A DNA stretch of 64,000 nt from Pyrinomonadaceae bacterium. GTDB lineage: Bacteria > Acidobacteriota > Blastocatellia > Pyrinomonadales > Pyrinomonadaceae. Shown here piece by piece: positions 33,128-41,944 of this stretch (positions are counted from its first letter, which is position 1; every line of letters starts with the position of its first letter). The notes below the pieces were generated by a model that did not search any database, had not been told where the DNA came from, and was given only the letters and a program-made list of their open reading frames with translations. The stretch lies in the NCBI GenBank assembly GCA_019186825.1, contig JABARP010000011.1, positions 5,766 to 69,765 on the forward strand, read 5' to 3'. The position numbers and the translations under genes are program-made.

Positions 33128-34912
33128 ATGTCTTCTAGTTCGTTAAAAATTGCGATAGTCGGCGGCGGCCTCGCCGGGCTTTCTGCGGCAATGCGTATCG
33201 CTGAAGCCGGGCACGAGGTCGACCTCATCTCGGTGGTACCTGTCAAGAGGTCGCACTCGGTCTGCGCCCAGGGCGGTATCAACGGAGCCGTAAACACAAA
33301 GGGCGAAGGCGATTCGCCGGCCATTCACCTTGATGACACCGTCTATGGCGGCGACTTTTTGGCGAATCAGCTGCCGGTCAAAAAGATGTGCGACATGGCG
33401 CCGCAGATCATTTATCTTTTTGATCGAATGGGCGTGCCCTTTTCTCGCACGCACGAAGGCCTGCTTGATTTCCGGCGGTTTGGCGGAACCTTGCATCACA
33501 GAACTGCATTCGCCGGTGCATCGACCGGCCAGCAGCTGCTATACGCTCTCGATGAGCAGGTTCGTCGTTGGGAAGTAAAAGGGAAGGTCAACAAATACGA
33601 GGGCTGGGAAATGCTCTCGCTCGTCCTGGACGATAATCAGGTATGCCGCGGCCTCATCGCGATGAACCTGCAGTCGCTCGAATTGAAGGCTTTCTACGCC
33701 GACGCCGTGATCATGGCGAGCGGCGGCCCGGGACTGATCTTCGGCAAATCGACAAACTCGATGACCTGCACCGGCAGTGCCGCTTCGGCCTGTTATCAGC
33801 AAGGTGCAAGATACGCGAACGGCGAGTTCATACAGGTCCACCCGACATCGATCCCCGGCGAGGATAAGCTCCGTCTAATGAGCGAATCCGCACGCGGCGA
33901 AGGCGGCCGTGTTTGGGTACCCAAGGAAGACGGCGATAAGCGCGCTCCGCAGGATATTCCGGAGAATGAGCGCTGGTACTTCCTTGAAGATCGGTACCCG
34001 ACGTACGGCAACCTTGTTCCGCGAGATGTCGCAACGCGCGAGATCTTCCAGGTATGTCTCGAAGGCCACGGCGTCGGCGGCGAAAATCAGGTCTATCTCG
34101 ATCTCACGCACATCCCGGCCGACACCCTTACCGAACGCCTTGGTGCGATCCTCGAAATTTACGAGATGTTCGTCGGCGACGATCCGCGATATGTGCCGAT
34201 GCGGATCTTCCCCGGCGTCCATTATTCGATGGGTGGACTTTGGGTCGATTACGAACAGAGGACGAACATCCCCGGATTGTTCGCCGCGGGAGAGTGTGAC
34301 TATTCGATCCACGGAGCGAATCGTTTGGGTGCGAACTCGCTGCTTTCCTGCGTGTACGGCGGATTCGCGGTCGCACCGTCAGCGATCGAATACGCAAAGA
34401 ACGTCGAACGCGGAAATTCCGAAACGAATGGCATTCACGAAGCCGAACTTCGACGCCAGCAGGCTTTGAACGACGAGATCGTCGCAAGCTCGGGCGGTGA
34501 GAATCAATACAAGATCCACGAAGAGTTGGGCAAGGTGATGACGGACAACGTTACGGTCGTCCGCTACAACGATCGTCTGCAGGCGACGGATGATAAGATC
34601 CGCGAGCTGCAGGAGCGTTATAAGAATATATCGATCAACGACTCGAACCTCTGGGCGACGCAGGCCGTGCCGCACGCTCGCCAACTCAAGAATATGCTCG
34701 AGCTCGCACGCGTGATCACGCTCGGTGCCTTGAACCGTAACGAGTCCCGCGGAGCACATTACAAACCGGATTTTCCGACACGCAACGACCCGGAATGGCT
34801 TAAGACGACCATCGCCGAATACAGCGGCGAAGGCCCTGTCTTCAGCTATGAACCCGTAGATATCTCTCTCGTCGAGCCGCGTGAAAGGAACTATAAGACG
34901 AGCGCACACTAA
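33128..34912 (+). CDS. sdhA: Succinate dehydrogenase flavoprotein subunit
   Basis: 594 residues. The dinucleotide motif VGGGLAG (11-17), RSHSVCAQGGIN with His43 for covalent FAD, FGGTLHHRTAFAG, HPTSIPG, and GECDYSIHGANRLGANSLLSC identify SdhA. It oxidises succinate to fumarate in the cytoplasm and feeds electrons to SdhB and SdhC. A separate fumarate-reductase-like signature was not tested. It follows sdhC and is 2 nt before sdhB. Confidence 0.97.
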   Translation: MSSSSLKIAIVGGGLAGLSAAMRIAEAGHEVDLISVVPVKRSHSVCAQGGINGAVNTKGEGDSPAIHLDDTVYGGDFLANQLPVKKMCDMAPQIIYLFDRMGVPFSRTHEGLLDFRRFGGTLHHRTAFAGASTGQQLLYALDEQVRRWEVKGKVNKYEGWEMLSLVLDDNQVCRGLIAMNLQSLELKAFYADAVIMASGGPGLIFGKSTNSMTCTGSAASACYQQGARYANGEFIQVHPTSIPGEDKLRLMSESARGEGGRVWVPKEDGDKRAPQDIPENERWYFLEDRYPTYGNLVPRDVATREIFQVCLEGHGVGGENQVYLDLTHIPADTLTERLGAILEIYEMFVGDDPRYVPMRIFPGVHYSMGGLWVDYEQRTNIPGLFAAGECDYSIHGANRLGANSLLSCVYGGFAVAPSAIEYAKNVERGNSETNGIHEAELRRQQALNDEIVASSGGENQYKIHEELGKVMTDNVTVVRYNDRLQATDDKIRELQERYKNISINDSNLWATQAVPHARQLKNMLELARVITLGALNRNESRGAHYKPDFPTRNDPEWLKTTIAEYSGEGPVFSYEPVDISLVEPRERNYKTSAH

Positions 34913-34914
34913 AA

Positions 34915-35715
34915 ATGAGCACGAACGAACACATACACAAACAGAAGCTTACCGATCCGCCGAAGACGGTGAAATTCAAGATTCAGCGCCGCGAAAAAGA
35001 AGGTGCAGATTCCCATTGGGAGACGTTTGAAGTCGCCTATCGGCGGAATATGAACGTGATCTCGGCGTTGATGGAGATCCGCAAGAATCCGGTTACAACG
35101 GACGGCAAAGAAACGACGCCGCCCGTGTGGGATATGTCGTGCCTTGAGCAGGTTTGCGGTATCTGCACGATGGTGATCAACGGCCGCGTGAGGCAATCGT
35201 GTTCGGCGCTGATCGATGACCTGCTCGTCGCCACGGGCGGCAATACCGTCACGCTCCAGCCAATGACGAAATTCCCGAACGTCCGCGATCTAAAGGTCGA
35301 TCGTACGCGAATGTTCGAGCACCTGAAGCAGGTAAATGCCTGGATCGACCTCGATGGAAGCTACGACCTTGGGCCCGGCCCGCATATCTCGAGCGAGGTC
35401 GCTCACGAGCGTTATGTTTATTCTCGCTGTATGACCTGCGGCTGCTGCCTTGAGGCCTGCCCGCAGTACAGCGAAAACCAGTACATCGGCCCGCAAGCGA
35501 TCGCACAGGCAAGGCTCTTCAATATGCATCCCGTAGGAAAGACCGAGATGGACGAGCGTCTTAACGGCCTGATGGAAGAGAATGGCATCGCAAACTGCGG
35601 CAATGCTCAGAATTGCCTCCAGGTTTGCCCGATGTCGATCCCGCTCCCGCGGGCGATCTACGAAACAAATCGCGACATAACCGTCAATTCGCTGTTCGGC
35701 TGGCTAAAGAGATAG
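34915..35715 (+). CDS. sdhB: Succinate dehydrogenase iron-sulfur subunit
   Basis: 266 residues. Cys76, Cys81, Cys84 and Cys96 form the [2Fe-2S] site (CLEQVCGICTMVINGRVRQSC), and CMTCGCCLEACPQ plus CLQVCPM supply the [4Fe-4S] and [3Fe-4S] clusters. It passes electrons from SdhA to the haem subunit. It ends the sdhCAB operon, followed by an intrinsic terminator. Confidence 0.97.
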   Translation: MSTNEHIHKQKLTDPPKTVKFKIQRREKEGADSHWETFEVAYRRNMNVISALMEIRKNPVTTDGKETTPPVWDMSCLEQVCGICTMVINGRVRQSCSALIDDLLVATGGNTVTLQPMTKFPNVRDLKVDRTRMFEHLKQVNAWIDLDGSYDLGPGPHISSEVAHERYVYSRCMTCGCCLEACPQYSENQYIGPQAIAQARLFNMHPVGKTEMDERLNGLMEENGIANCGNAQNCLQVCPMSIPLPRAIYETNRDITVNSLFGWLKR

Positions 35716-35798
35716 TCCGGCTCGTCGAAATGCGGCAGGCACGCGCTTTTGCGGCGGTTTTGTTGCTATTCGTCGCTGAGCGCGGCCCATATTTTATG

Positions 35799-35849
35799 AA
35801 AGCCCGGGGTGAAATAAGATGGGCGAAACCACACCCCGGGCTTTAATTT
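35799..35849 (+). terminator. Intrinsic terminator after sdhB
   Basis: AAAGCCCGGGGTG (35799-35811) pairs perfectly with CACCCCGGGCTTT (35832-35844), a 13-bp stem with a 20-nt loop followed by TTTAATTT. It lies about 85 nt beyond the sdhB stop. The rest of 35716-36148 holds a bamA leader and no gene. Confidence 0.85.
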
Positions 35850-35936
35850 CTTCCGAATCGCCGCCCGACCCTCCAAACTCGCAAAACTTCCCAAAACAAG
35901 CCGTTGGTTGATTTCCGATTTCACTGCCTTTCCCTG

Positions 35937-36148
35937 TATAATTTCGAAGTTTGTAGGCGCGTTCGGGTTTTAGGTATAGGGCAACCTGCGACTGCAGGGC
36001 AGAATCCAAGAAGGGTAAAATTCTGTCGTTTCTGTTCCAGTTTTGGAGGCTGCCCCGATTCTCGCGTGCAAAGGCGTTCTATGTTTTCGGACTTTAAGGT
36101 CCCTTCCCGATAAATAAACGCCCGTATTTCAAGGATACTTCGGTTTTT
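35937..36148 (+). promoter_or_regulatory. Probable bamA promoter -10 box and long leader
   Basis: A perfect TATAAT stands at 35937-35942; the -35 region is weak. Transcription from about 35949 would give a roughly 200-nt leader that contains small hairpins (CCTGCGACTGCAGG near 35989) before the bamA start. An AAGGATAC Shine-Dalgarno precedes the ATG. Confidence 0.45.
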
Positions 36149-39100
36149 ATGCGTAATTTTCGTGCACTTTGGCTCCTGATCTCGGTGTTTCTGCTAACGG
36201 CCTTTTCGGCCAACGCCGGTGTTCTTAAGGGTGCCGAAAAGACTGCGGCCTCATTTCAGCAGGTCGTTGAGAGCGTTGACATCCAGGGAAATCGCCGCCT
36301 TCGCGACGAAGACCTGCTTTATTACATCAAAACGCGGCCGGGCGACCAATATGATCCCGCTGCCCTCGAACGGGACCTAAAGGAGCTTCTTTCGCTCAAC
36401 CTTTTTGATAAGACCGCGACCCGTGTGCTTACAGAGGACGGCATCCGCGGGGGCGTCAACGTTATCTTCGAGGTCAAAGAGCTTCCGATCATCCGCGACT
36501 TGGTTTTCAAGGGCACGAACGCCATCAAAGAATCGGATATTCTCAAAGAGTTCCGGGAACGCCGCGTCGGCGTCTCAAAGGAATCTTTCTACGATCCCGT
36601 AAAGGCGCGGAACGCGACCCGTATCCTTCGCGAAATGCTCGCCTCCAAGGGCTATCCGAACGCAAAAGTTTCGATCAAGGAAGAAGAGGTTTCCGCGACC
36701 TCCATCGCACTTACCTTTGACATCGATCAGGGGAACCGCTCACGCATCGTCAAGATCGAATTCGAGGGGAACGAACATCTTAAGGACGGCGAGCTTCGAA
36801 ACGCCCTGCAGCTCGTAAAACCGACCGGTATCATTACGCGTTTCAAAGGAATGGACATTCTCGACCTGAGAAAGCTCGAGTACGATCTGCAGAAGAATGT
36901 CCGCGCGTATATGTTCTCTAAGGGCTATTTTGAGGCACGTATAGGCGAACCGACCGTTGTCGGCCTCGGATACAAACGCACAGGCCTTCCGGTTTTGAAG
37001 ATGTTCCCGCTGCCGCTCGTCACCTCAAAGGACGACACGTTGAAGATCGTCGTCCCGGTTACGGAAGGGCGGATCTTCAAGCTTGGGGACATCAAGGTCG
37101 AAGGCAACTCGATCTTCTCCTCGGAGCGGATCCTTGCGTATATCGGCCTCAAAAAAGGCGAGATCGCAGACGGCAAACGCCTTCAGGACGCTGTCTTCGA
37201 CGACCTTAAGAAGGTGTACGGAAGCCAGGGATTTGTCGGCTATACGGCTGAATTCGTGCCGACTTTCCACGACATCCCGGGCAACACGAAAGAAGGTATC
37301 GTCGATATCGTCGTCAATATCGAGGAAGGCAAGCAGTTCACGCTACGCCGACTTGAATTCACGGGCAACACGTTCACGCGCGATCGCGTGCTCCGTCGCG
37401 AGTTCCTCTTGAACGAAGGCGATGTCTATAACCAGAATTTTCTGGAGCTTTCGGTCATGCGCCTTAATCAGACGCAGTATTTCGACCCGATCGACAAGGA
37501 TCAAGACGTCGAAACGCGAACCGACGAAGAGAATGCAAACGTAGATCTGATCGTTAAGGTCAAGGAAAAAGGCCGTCAGCAGATCTCAGTCAACGGCGGC
37601 ATCGCGGGCATCGGCGGATCATTCTTCGGACTTGAATATTCGACGAACAACCTGGCGGGCCGCGGCGAGGTGCTTTCGCTCAACTTCGGCCTCGGAAACC
37701 GCCAGCAGAGCCTGCAGTTCACGTATCAGGAGCCGTATTTCCGCGATCGCCCGATCTCGGTCGGATTCTCGCTCTTCGCAAATCGGTATCGATTCTTCGG
37801 CGAAGGAACGTTCCTAACGCAGAATCCCGACCTGATCAATGCTCTTTTTGACCCGTACGCGTCGATAAATACGGATTCGAGCAATCTGTTCACGCAATCG
37901 ACCTACGGAGTCACGCTCTTTGGTACGGCACCGCTCTCCGAGCTTCTCTTTAAGAAGCGACGTTTTACGCAGTTCACGCGTATCGGTTTCCAGTATCAGT
38001 TCTCGGCAACTAGCATTCAGGACCCGAAGGTCAATTCCGAGGCGGATCCCGCGGCACATATTCCGGTGATCTATCGCCAACCGAATATCATTACGAGCCG
38101 AGTTACGGGTTCCTTTGTTTACGATACCCGTCAATACGCAAAGAACGGCATCGACACGACTCGCGGCACGGCATTTTCGGCATCGCTCGGGTTTGCAGGC
38201 CTCGGCGGCGATGTCCGCACATATCAGCCGCAGATAACGTACTCGCAATTCATTCCGATCAGAAAGAAAAAGAGCCGAAACCCTGAGGTTTTCGCATTCC
38301 GTCTGCAGGCCGGCACCATCGGCTCATGGTCGATCAGCAATAAGGTTCGCAATGCGAACTCGATCGCGTTCATCGGCGGTATACCGGCCTACGAGCGTTA
38401 CTTTCTCGGCAGCGAGAACGATATTCGCGGATACAATTACCGTTCGATCGGGCCGATCGCTCCTTTCGACACGTATATTACGAGCCGGAACGTTCAGGTC
38501 GCGAACAATGCGACCGGCACAGCAGATACAAACACGGGCCTTCCGCAGCGTACGATCGACGAGATCCGCACTATTGGCGAGCTGACCGGTGCGGGCGGTG
38601 CAAATCCGGCACTTTTCTCGCGAAACTTCCGCTTTATCGGCGGCGATACGCAGCTTCTCGCTAACGTCGAATATCGTATCCCGCTCTTTGGACCGGCTAC
38701 GATGGCGATCTTTGGCGATATCGGCTCGGTATTCAATCTGCACAAGACCGGCACGCAGACGATCAATAGTGAGTTCCTGCCTGACGAGCAGCTTCTCGGT
38801 GCGGGCCGTCTGACCGCTCTCGGACTGATCAACACACCGGTCCTTGAGAGCAGTTTCGGCAGCCTTCTCTTCTATCGCGGCCGCGTTCTTACGAAGACCG
38901 ACTATCTGAATGAGTTCTGCCGCGGCAACCGGTTCGGCTGTCCGACGAGCCTCTCCCCGCAGATCCAGCAGCTTTGGCTCCGCGGTGAGGTTCAGCAGAA
39001 TTCGCTCCTAAAGGTCAACGATGCAGCGTTTGCGAAGCTCGCAGATTGGAAGGCGAGCGTCGGCGTTGAGCTCCGTGTCCAAGTGCCGATCGTCAATGTG

Positions 39101-39223
39101 CCGTTCAGGCTTATCTATTTTTACAACCCGAACGCAAAGCTTGGCTTTAGGCCCGAGCTGCCCGGTATCTTCCTGCCCGGCAAGCGTCAGGGGCTGCGAT
39201 TCACGGTCGGAAGGACGTTCTAG
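36149..39223 (+). CDS. bamA: Outer membrane protein assembly factor BamA
   Basis: 1024 residues, long for the family (usually about 800). Residues 1-24 are a signal peptide. Five POTRA-like repeats lie in about 35-430 (VESVDIQGNRRLRDEDLLYYIKTRPGD, FKGTNAIKESDILKEFRE, FEGNEHLKDGELRNA, VEGNSIFSSERILAYIGLKKGE, FTGNTFTRDRVLRREFLLNEGD). A C-terminal barrel (about 460-1024) has the RGY motif in NDIRGYNYRSIG and ends in a Phe (GRTF). It inserts beta-barrel proteins in the outer membrane. The extra length is in extracellular loops of the barrel. It is followed by skp. Confidence 0.96.
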   Translation: MRNFRALWLLISVFLLTAFSANAGVLKGAEKTAASFQQVVESVDIQGNRRLRDEDLLYYIKTRPGDQYDPAALERDLKELLSLNLFDKTATRVLTEDGIRGGVNVIFEVKELPIIRDLVFKGTNAIKESDILKEFRERRVGVSKESFYDPVKARNATRILREMLASKGYPNAKVSIKEEEVSATSIALTFDIDQGNRSRIVKIEFEGNEHLKDGELRNALQLVKPTGIITRFKGMDILDLRKLEYDLQKNVRAYMFSKGYFEARIGEPTVVGLGYKRTGLPVLKMFPLPLVTSKDDTLKIVVPVTEGRIFKLGDIKVEGNSIFSSERILAYIGLKKGEIADGKRLQDAVFDDLKKVYGSQGFVGYTAEFVPTFHDIPGNTKEGIVDIVVNIEEGKQFTLRRLEFTGNTFTRDRVLRREFLLNEGDVYNQNFLELSVMRLNQTQYFDPIDKDQDVETRTDEENANVDLIVKVKEKGRQQISVNGGIAGIGGSFFGLEYSTNNLAGRGEVLSLNFGLGNRQQSLQFTYQEPYFRDRPISVGFSLFANRYRFFGEGTFLTQNPDLINALFDPYASINTDSSNLFTQSTYGVTLFGTAPLSELLFKKRRFTQFTRIGFQYQFSATSIQDPKVNSEADPAAHIPVIYRQPNIITSRVTGSFVYDTRQYAKNGIDTTRGTAFSASLGFAGLGGDVRTYQPQITYSQFIPIRKKKSRNPEVFAFRLQAGTIGSWSISNKVRNANSIAFIGGIPAYERYFLGSENDIRGYNYRSIGPIAPFDTYITSRNVQVANNATGTADTNTGLPQRTIDEIRTIGELTGAGGANPALFSRNFRFIGGDTQLLANVEYRIPLFGPATMAIFGDIGSVFNLHKTGTQTINSEFLPDEQLLGAGRLTALGLINTPVLESSFGSLLFYRGRVLTKTDYLNEFCRGNRFGCPTSLSPQIQQLWLRGEVQQNSLLKVNDAAFAKLADWKASVGVELRVQVPIVNVPFRLIYFYNPNAKLGFRPELPGIFLPGKRQGLRFTVGRTF

Positions 39224-39235
39224 GGCGTTATTCCA

Positions 39236-39265
39236 TTGACTTTGGTGCGACCTATCGCATAGTAT
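39236..39265 (+). promoter_or_regulatory. Probable promoter of skp-like gene
   Basis: TTGACT (39236-39241), an 18-nt spacer and TAGTAT (39260-39265) form a reasonable sigma70-type promoter between bamA and the OmpH/Skp gene, about 125 nt before its start. Confidence 0.5.
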
Positions 39266-39389
39266 CAACGTTTATTTTCGAGACGGGCAACAGTAAGCCT
39301 TAAATATGTCTCAAATAGGATATTGCTTACACGCGGGGCTTTCCTAAAGGCTCTGCAAGTAGTTCGAAATCAGGAGTAATTTTACAGTA

Positions 39390-39971
39390 ATGAAAAGACT
39401 AGGTTTGATCGTCGCCGCTCTTCTGTTTGCGGGGATCTTTACACTTCAAGCGTCCGCGCAGACTCAGGCCGGTATCAAGGTCGCGATCATCGATTCCCAG
39501 GCATTTGCCTCGGACAAGGGCATCACCAAATATATCAATGCCTTAAAGGCTCTCGATGCAGAGTTTGCTCCGAAAACAAAAGAGCTGACCGACATCCAGG
39601 CAAAGATCAATCAGATCGCCGAGGATATCAAGAAGATGCAGAGCAACCCGGCAGTTCCGGTGAACCCGACCGCCCTTCAGGCGAAACAGGACGAAGGCCA
39701 GCGGCTCGCTCGCGAATTGGACTTCAAGAAGAAAGATGCCGAGGCAAATGCGCAGCGTCGTTCTGAGGTCGTCCTTCGCCCAATTATGGAGGATATCGGC
39801 AAAGCTCTTCAGACCTATGCCACATCGAAGGGCTACACGGTCATTTTCGATTACGACAAGATCGGACAGGGCATCCTTGCTTTCGACCCAAAGGCTGACA
39901 TCACTGCCGAGTTCATCGCGTACTATAATACTCGTCCGGCGACCGCGGCAACCGCTGCAGCCCCGAAATAA
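39390..39971 (+). CDS. OmpH/Skp-family periplasmic chaperone
   Basis: 193 residues. Signal peptide 1-24 (ending ASAQT). The body is the Skp/OmpH pattern: IKVAIIDSQAFAS, then a long helical region (ELTDIQAKINQIAEDIKKMQ, then a charged coiled coil), and a return strand YTVIFDYDKIGQGILAFD. Skp trimers hold unfolded outer membrane proteins for BamA, whose gene lies just upstream. An intrinsic terminator follows. Confidence 0.9.
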   Translation: MKRLGLIVAALLFAGIFTLQASAQTQAGIKVAIIDSQAFASDKGITKYINALKALDAEFAPKTKELTDIQAKINQIAEDIKKMQSNPAVPVNPTALQAKQDEGQRLARELDFKKKDAEANAQRRSEVVLRPIMEDIGKALQTYATSKGYTVIFDYDKIGQGILAFDPKADITAEFIAYYNTRPATAATAAAPK

Positions 39972-40006
39972 CCTGCGAAAACAGGTAGTTTCCGACACCT
40001 ATTCAG

Positions 40007-40040
40007 AAGCCGGCAAATTGATTTTTGCCGGCTTTTGGTT
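40007..40040 (+). terminator. Intrinsic terminator after skp-like gene
   Basis: AAGCCGGCAAA (40007-40017) pairs with TTTGCCGGCTT (40024-40034) and is followed by TTGGTTTATTTG, 36 nt beyond the skp stop. Confidence 0.75.
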
Positions 40041-40091
40041 TATTTGTTCTAGATACGCTTGAGCGCACCTTTTTTGGAACCGATCCGACAA

Positions 40092-40541
40092 ATGACAGTA
40101 ATTTACGACACGATCGCCATTCAGGAGATCCTTCCCCACAGATTCCCATTCTTGCTTGTCGATAAGATCATCGAACTCGAACCACGCACACGCATCGTCG
40201 GCATTAAGCAGGTTACGATGAACGAGCCGTATTTTGCCGGCCATTTTCCGGGTGCACCGGTAATGCCGGGCGTTCTGCAGATAGAGGCGCTTGCTCAGGT
40301 CGGAGCGATCCTTGCCCTTCGGGAGTTCGAGGATCGAGATGCGAAGATCCCTTTCTTTAGCGGCATCGAAGGTGCAAAGTTCCGTAAACCCGTACTTCCC
40401 GGTGATACACTTATGCTCGAGGTCGTCGCATTGCGTACCGGCAGCCGCGTGCAGAAAATGCGCGGCGTTGCGACCGTGGACGGCCAGGTTACAACAGAAG
40501 CCGAGATAATGTCCGTCATTGCCGATAGGCCGGCCCGATAA
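40092..40541 (+). CDS. fabZ: 3-hydroxyacyl-ACP dehydratase FabZ
   Basis: 149 residues from the ATG at 40092; a TTG-initiated extension exists but family proteins start here (ILPHRFPFLLVDKI). The hot-dog active site is in GHFPGAPVMPGVLQIEALAQ, with the catalytic His and Glu. FabZ dehydrates hydroxyacyl-ACP in fatty acid synthesis and competes with LpxA for the lipid A branch, consistent with lpxA downstream. lpxD, often beside it, is not here. Confidence 0.95.
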   Translation: MTVIYDTIAIQEILPHRFPFLLVDKIIELEPRTRIVGIKQVTMNEPYFAGHFPGAPVMPGVLQIEALAQVGAILALREFEDRDAKIPFFSGIEGAKFRKPVLPGDTLMLEVVALRTGSRVQKMRGVATVDGQVTTEAEIMSVIADRPAR

Positions 40542-40542
40542 T

Positions 40543-40818
40543 ATGGAAACACCGATTCATATATCCCAAACGCAGGCAATAATGTGGGTGATGCTCCTGA
40601 ATGCCGTTATCGGCTTTATTCTGGGCCTGATCCCGTTGCTTTTCGGCTACTTTTCGAAACAGCTGAAGCTCGGCCTCCTCGCGATCGCCGTTACGACCAT
40701 CGGCGGCGGCCTTCTCGGCATTCTCATCTCGATCCCGGGGACGATCATTTTTACCTGGCTTGTCGCCCGCAATGCTCGACGGGCAAGGAATGTCGGTTTT
40801 CCACCGACCGAAGAATAG
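40543..40818 (+). CDS. Small membrane protein of unknown function
   Basis: 91 residues from the ATG at 40543, right after the fabZ stop. Two membrane helices (about residues 12-34 and 43-70), rich in Leu/Ile/Gly, and a basic C-terminal tail (RNARRARN) that would face the cytoplasm. I do not recognise the family. It lies between fabZ and lpxA in one tight operon. Confidence 0.75.
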   Translation: METPIHISQTQAIMWVMLLNAVIGFILGLIPLLFGYFSKQLKLGLLAIAVTTIGGGLLGILISIPGTIIFTWLVARNARRARNVGFPPTEE

Positions 40819-40825
40819 TTTCTAA

Positions 40826-41605
40826 ATGTCCACCTTTATTCACCCGACGGCGCTTGTCGATAAAGACGCCAGGATCGGCGAAGGCTGTTATATCGGCCCG
40901 TTCTCGACGGTCGGAGCGGAAGTAACGCTCGAAGAAGGCGTCCGGCTTGAATCGCACGTCGTCGTTGACGGCCGCACAAATGTCGGCAAAGGCACGCACG
41001 TATTCCCGTTCGTCTCGATCGGTCTCGCCCCGCAGGACCTCAAATACGCAAACGAACCGACATCGACCGAGATCGGTGAGCGAAATCAGATACGCGAATT
41101 CGTGACCATTCACCGCGGGACTGCCGGCGGAGGCGGCATAACACGCATCGGCAATGACAATCTCCTGATGGCGCAGGCGCACGTCGCACACGATTGCCAG
41201 CTCGGCAGCGGCATCATCATGGCGAACGCCGCAACGCTCGCTGGGCACGTCGAGGTCGCTGACCGTGCGAGCATCGGTGCATACTCGGGCGTTCATCAGT
41301 TTTGCCGCATCGGCCTTGAGGCCTTCATCGGCGGATATTCCGTTGTCGTCAAGGACGCGATGCCCTTTGCGACCATTCAGGGCAATCACGCAAAATGTTT
41401 CGGCCTGAACCGCGTCGGAGCAAAGCGCCGCGGCTATTCGCCGGAGACGATCCAGGCCCTGAACCACGCATTCCGCCTGCTGCTGAACTCAAAACTCAAC
41501 ACCTCACAGGCCATCGAACGCATCAGAGCCGAGATCGCGCACTCACCCGAGGTCGACCTTCTCGTCGAGTTCATCTCGACATCTACGCGTGGTGTCGTAA
41601 AATAG
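40826..41605 (+). CDS. lpxA: UDP-N-acetylglucosamine acyltransferase
   Basis: 259 residues. Hexapeptide repeats run from IHPTALVDKDARIGEGCYIGPFSTVG onward. HDCQLGSGIIMANAATLAGHV and YSGVHQFCRIG carry the conserved catalytic and substrate-binding His. The C-terminal helical domain (ETIQALNHAFRLLLN) is typical. LpxA transfers a hydroxyacyl chain to UDP-GlcNAc, the first step of lipid A synthesis, so this organism makes lipopolysaccharide. Confidence 0.96.
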   Translation: MSTFIHPTALVDKDARIGEGCYIGPFSTVGAEVTLEEGVRLESHVVVDGRTNVGKGTHVFPFVSIGLAPQDLKYANEPTSTEIGERNQIREFVTIHRGTAGGGGITRIGNDNLLMAQAHVAHDCQLGSGIIMANAATLAGHVEVADRASIGAYSGVHQFCRIGLEAFIGGYSVVVKDAMPFATIQGNHAKCFGLNRVGAKRRGYSPETIQALNHAFRLLLNSKLNTSQAIERIRAEIAHSPEVDLLVEFISTSTRGVVK

Positions 41606-41612
41606 ACACAAG

Positions 41613-41831
41613 ATGGAAAATTCCGCTGAGATCATCGCCGAATTCGGCAAGCGCATTCAACGCTGCTACGGCTGCTTTATCGCGTTTCACCTGAAGGATA
41701 TGTACCTGGGTGAGGACGTTACCTATTATTGCGAACATTGTAAGGACGACACGATGTTCCATTTCAGTGCTTTTTCACAACACGTCGATCTCTCCAAACT
41801 GAAAGAGATCGCGGAAGACCACCATCATTGA
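41613..41831 (+). CDS. Small zinc-ribbon-like protein
   Basis: 72 residues with Cys18-x2-Cys21 and Cys40-x2-Cys43 (RCYGCF, YYCEHCKDD), a plausible zinc ribbon, and a His-rich end (EDHHH). No other domain. It lies 7 nt after lpxA and is probably its operon partner. Function unknown. Confidence 0.75.
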   Translation: MENSAEIIAEFGKRIQRCYGCFIAFHLKDMYLGEDVTYYCEHCKDDTMFHFSAFSQHVDLSKLKEIAEDHHH

Positions 41832-41944
41832 TCCACCTCAAAGTACGACCATCCTTCTTTTGCATAGTCTTCGGGGCAGCATTGGAGTTGGATTTCGCTT
41901 TTGATGTTGAGGGTGCGAGCCGAATTTCGCTATGCTTATGAGCG

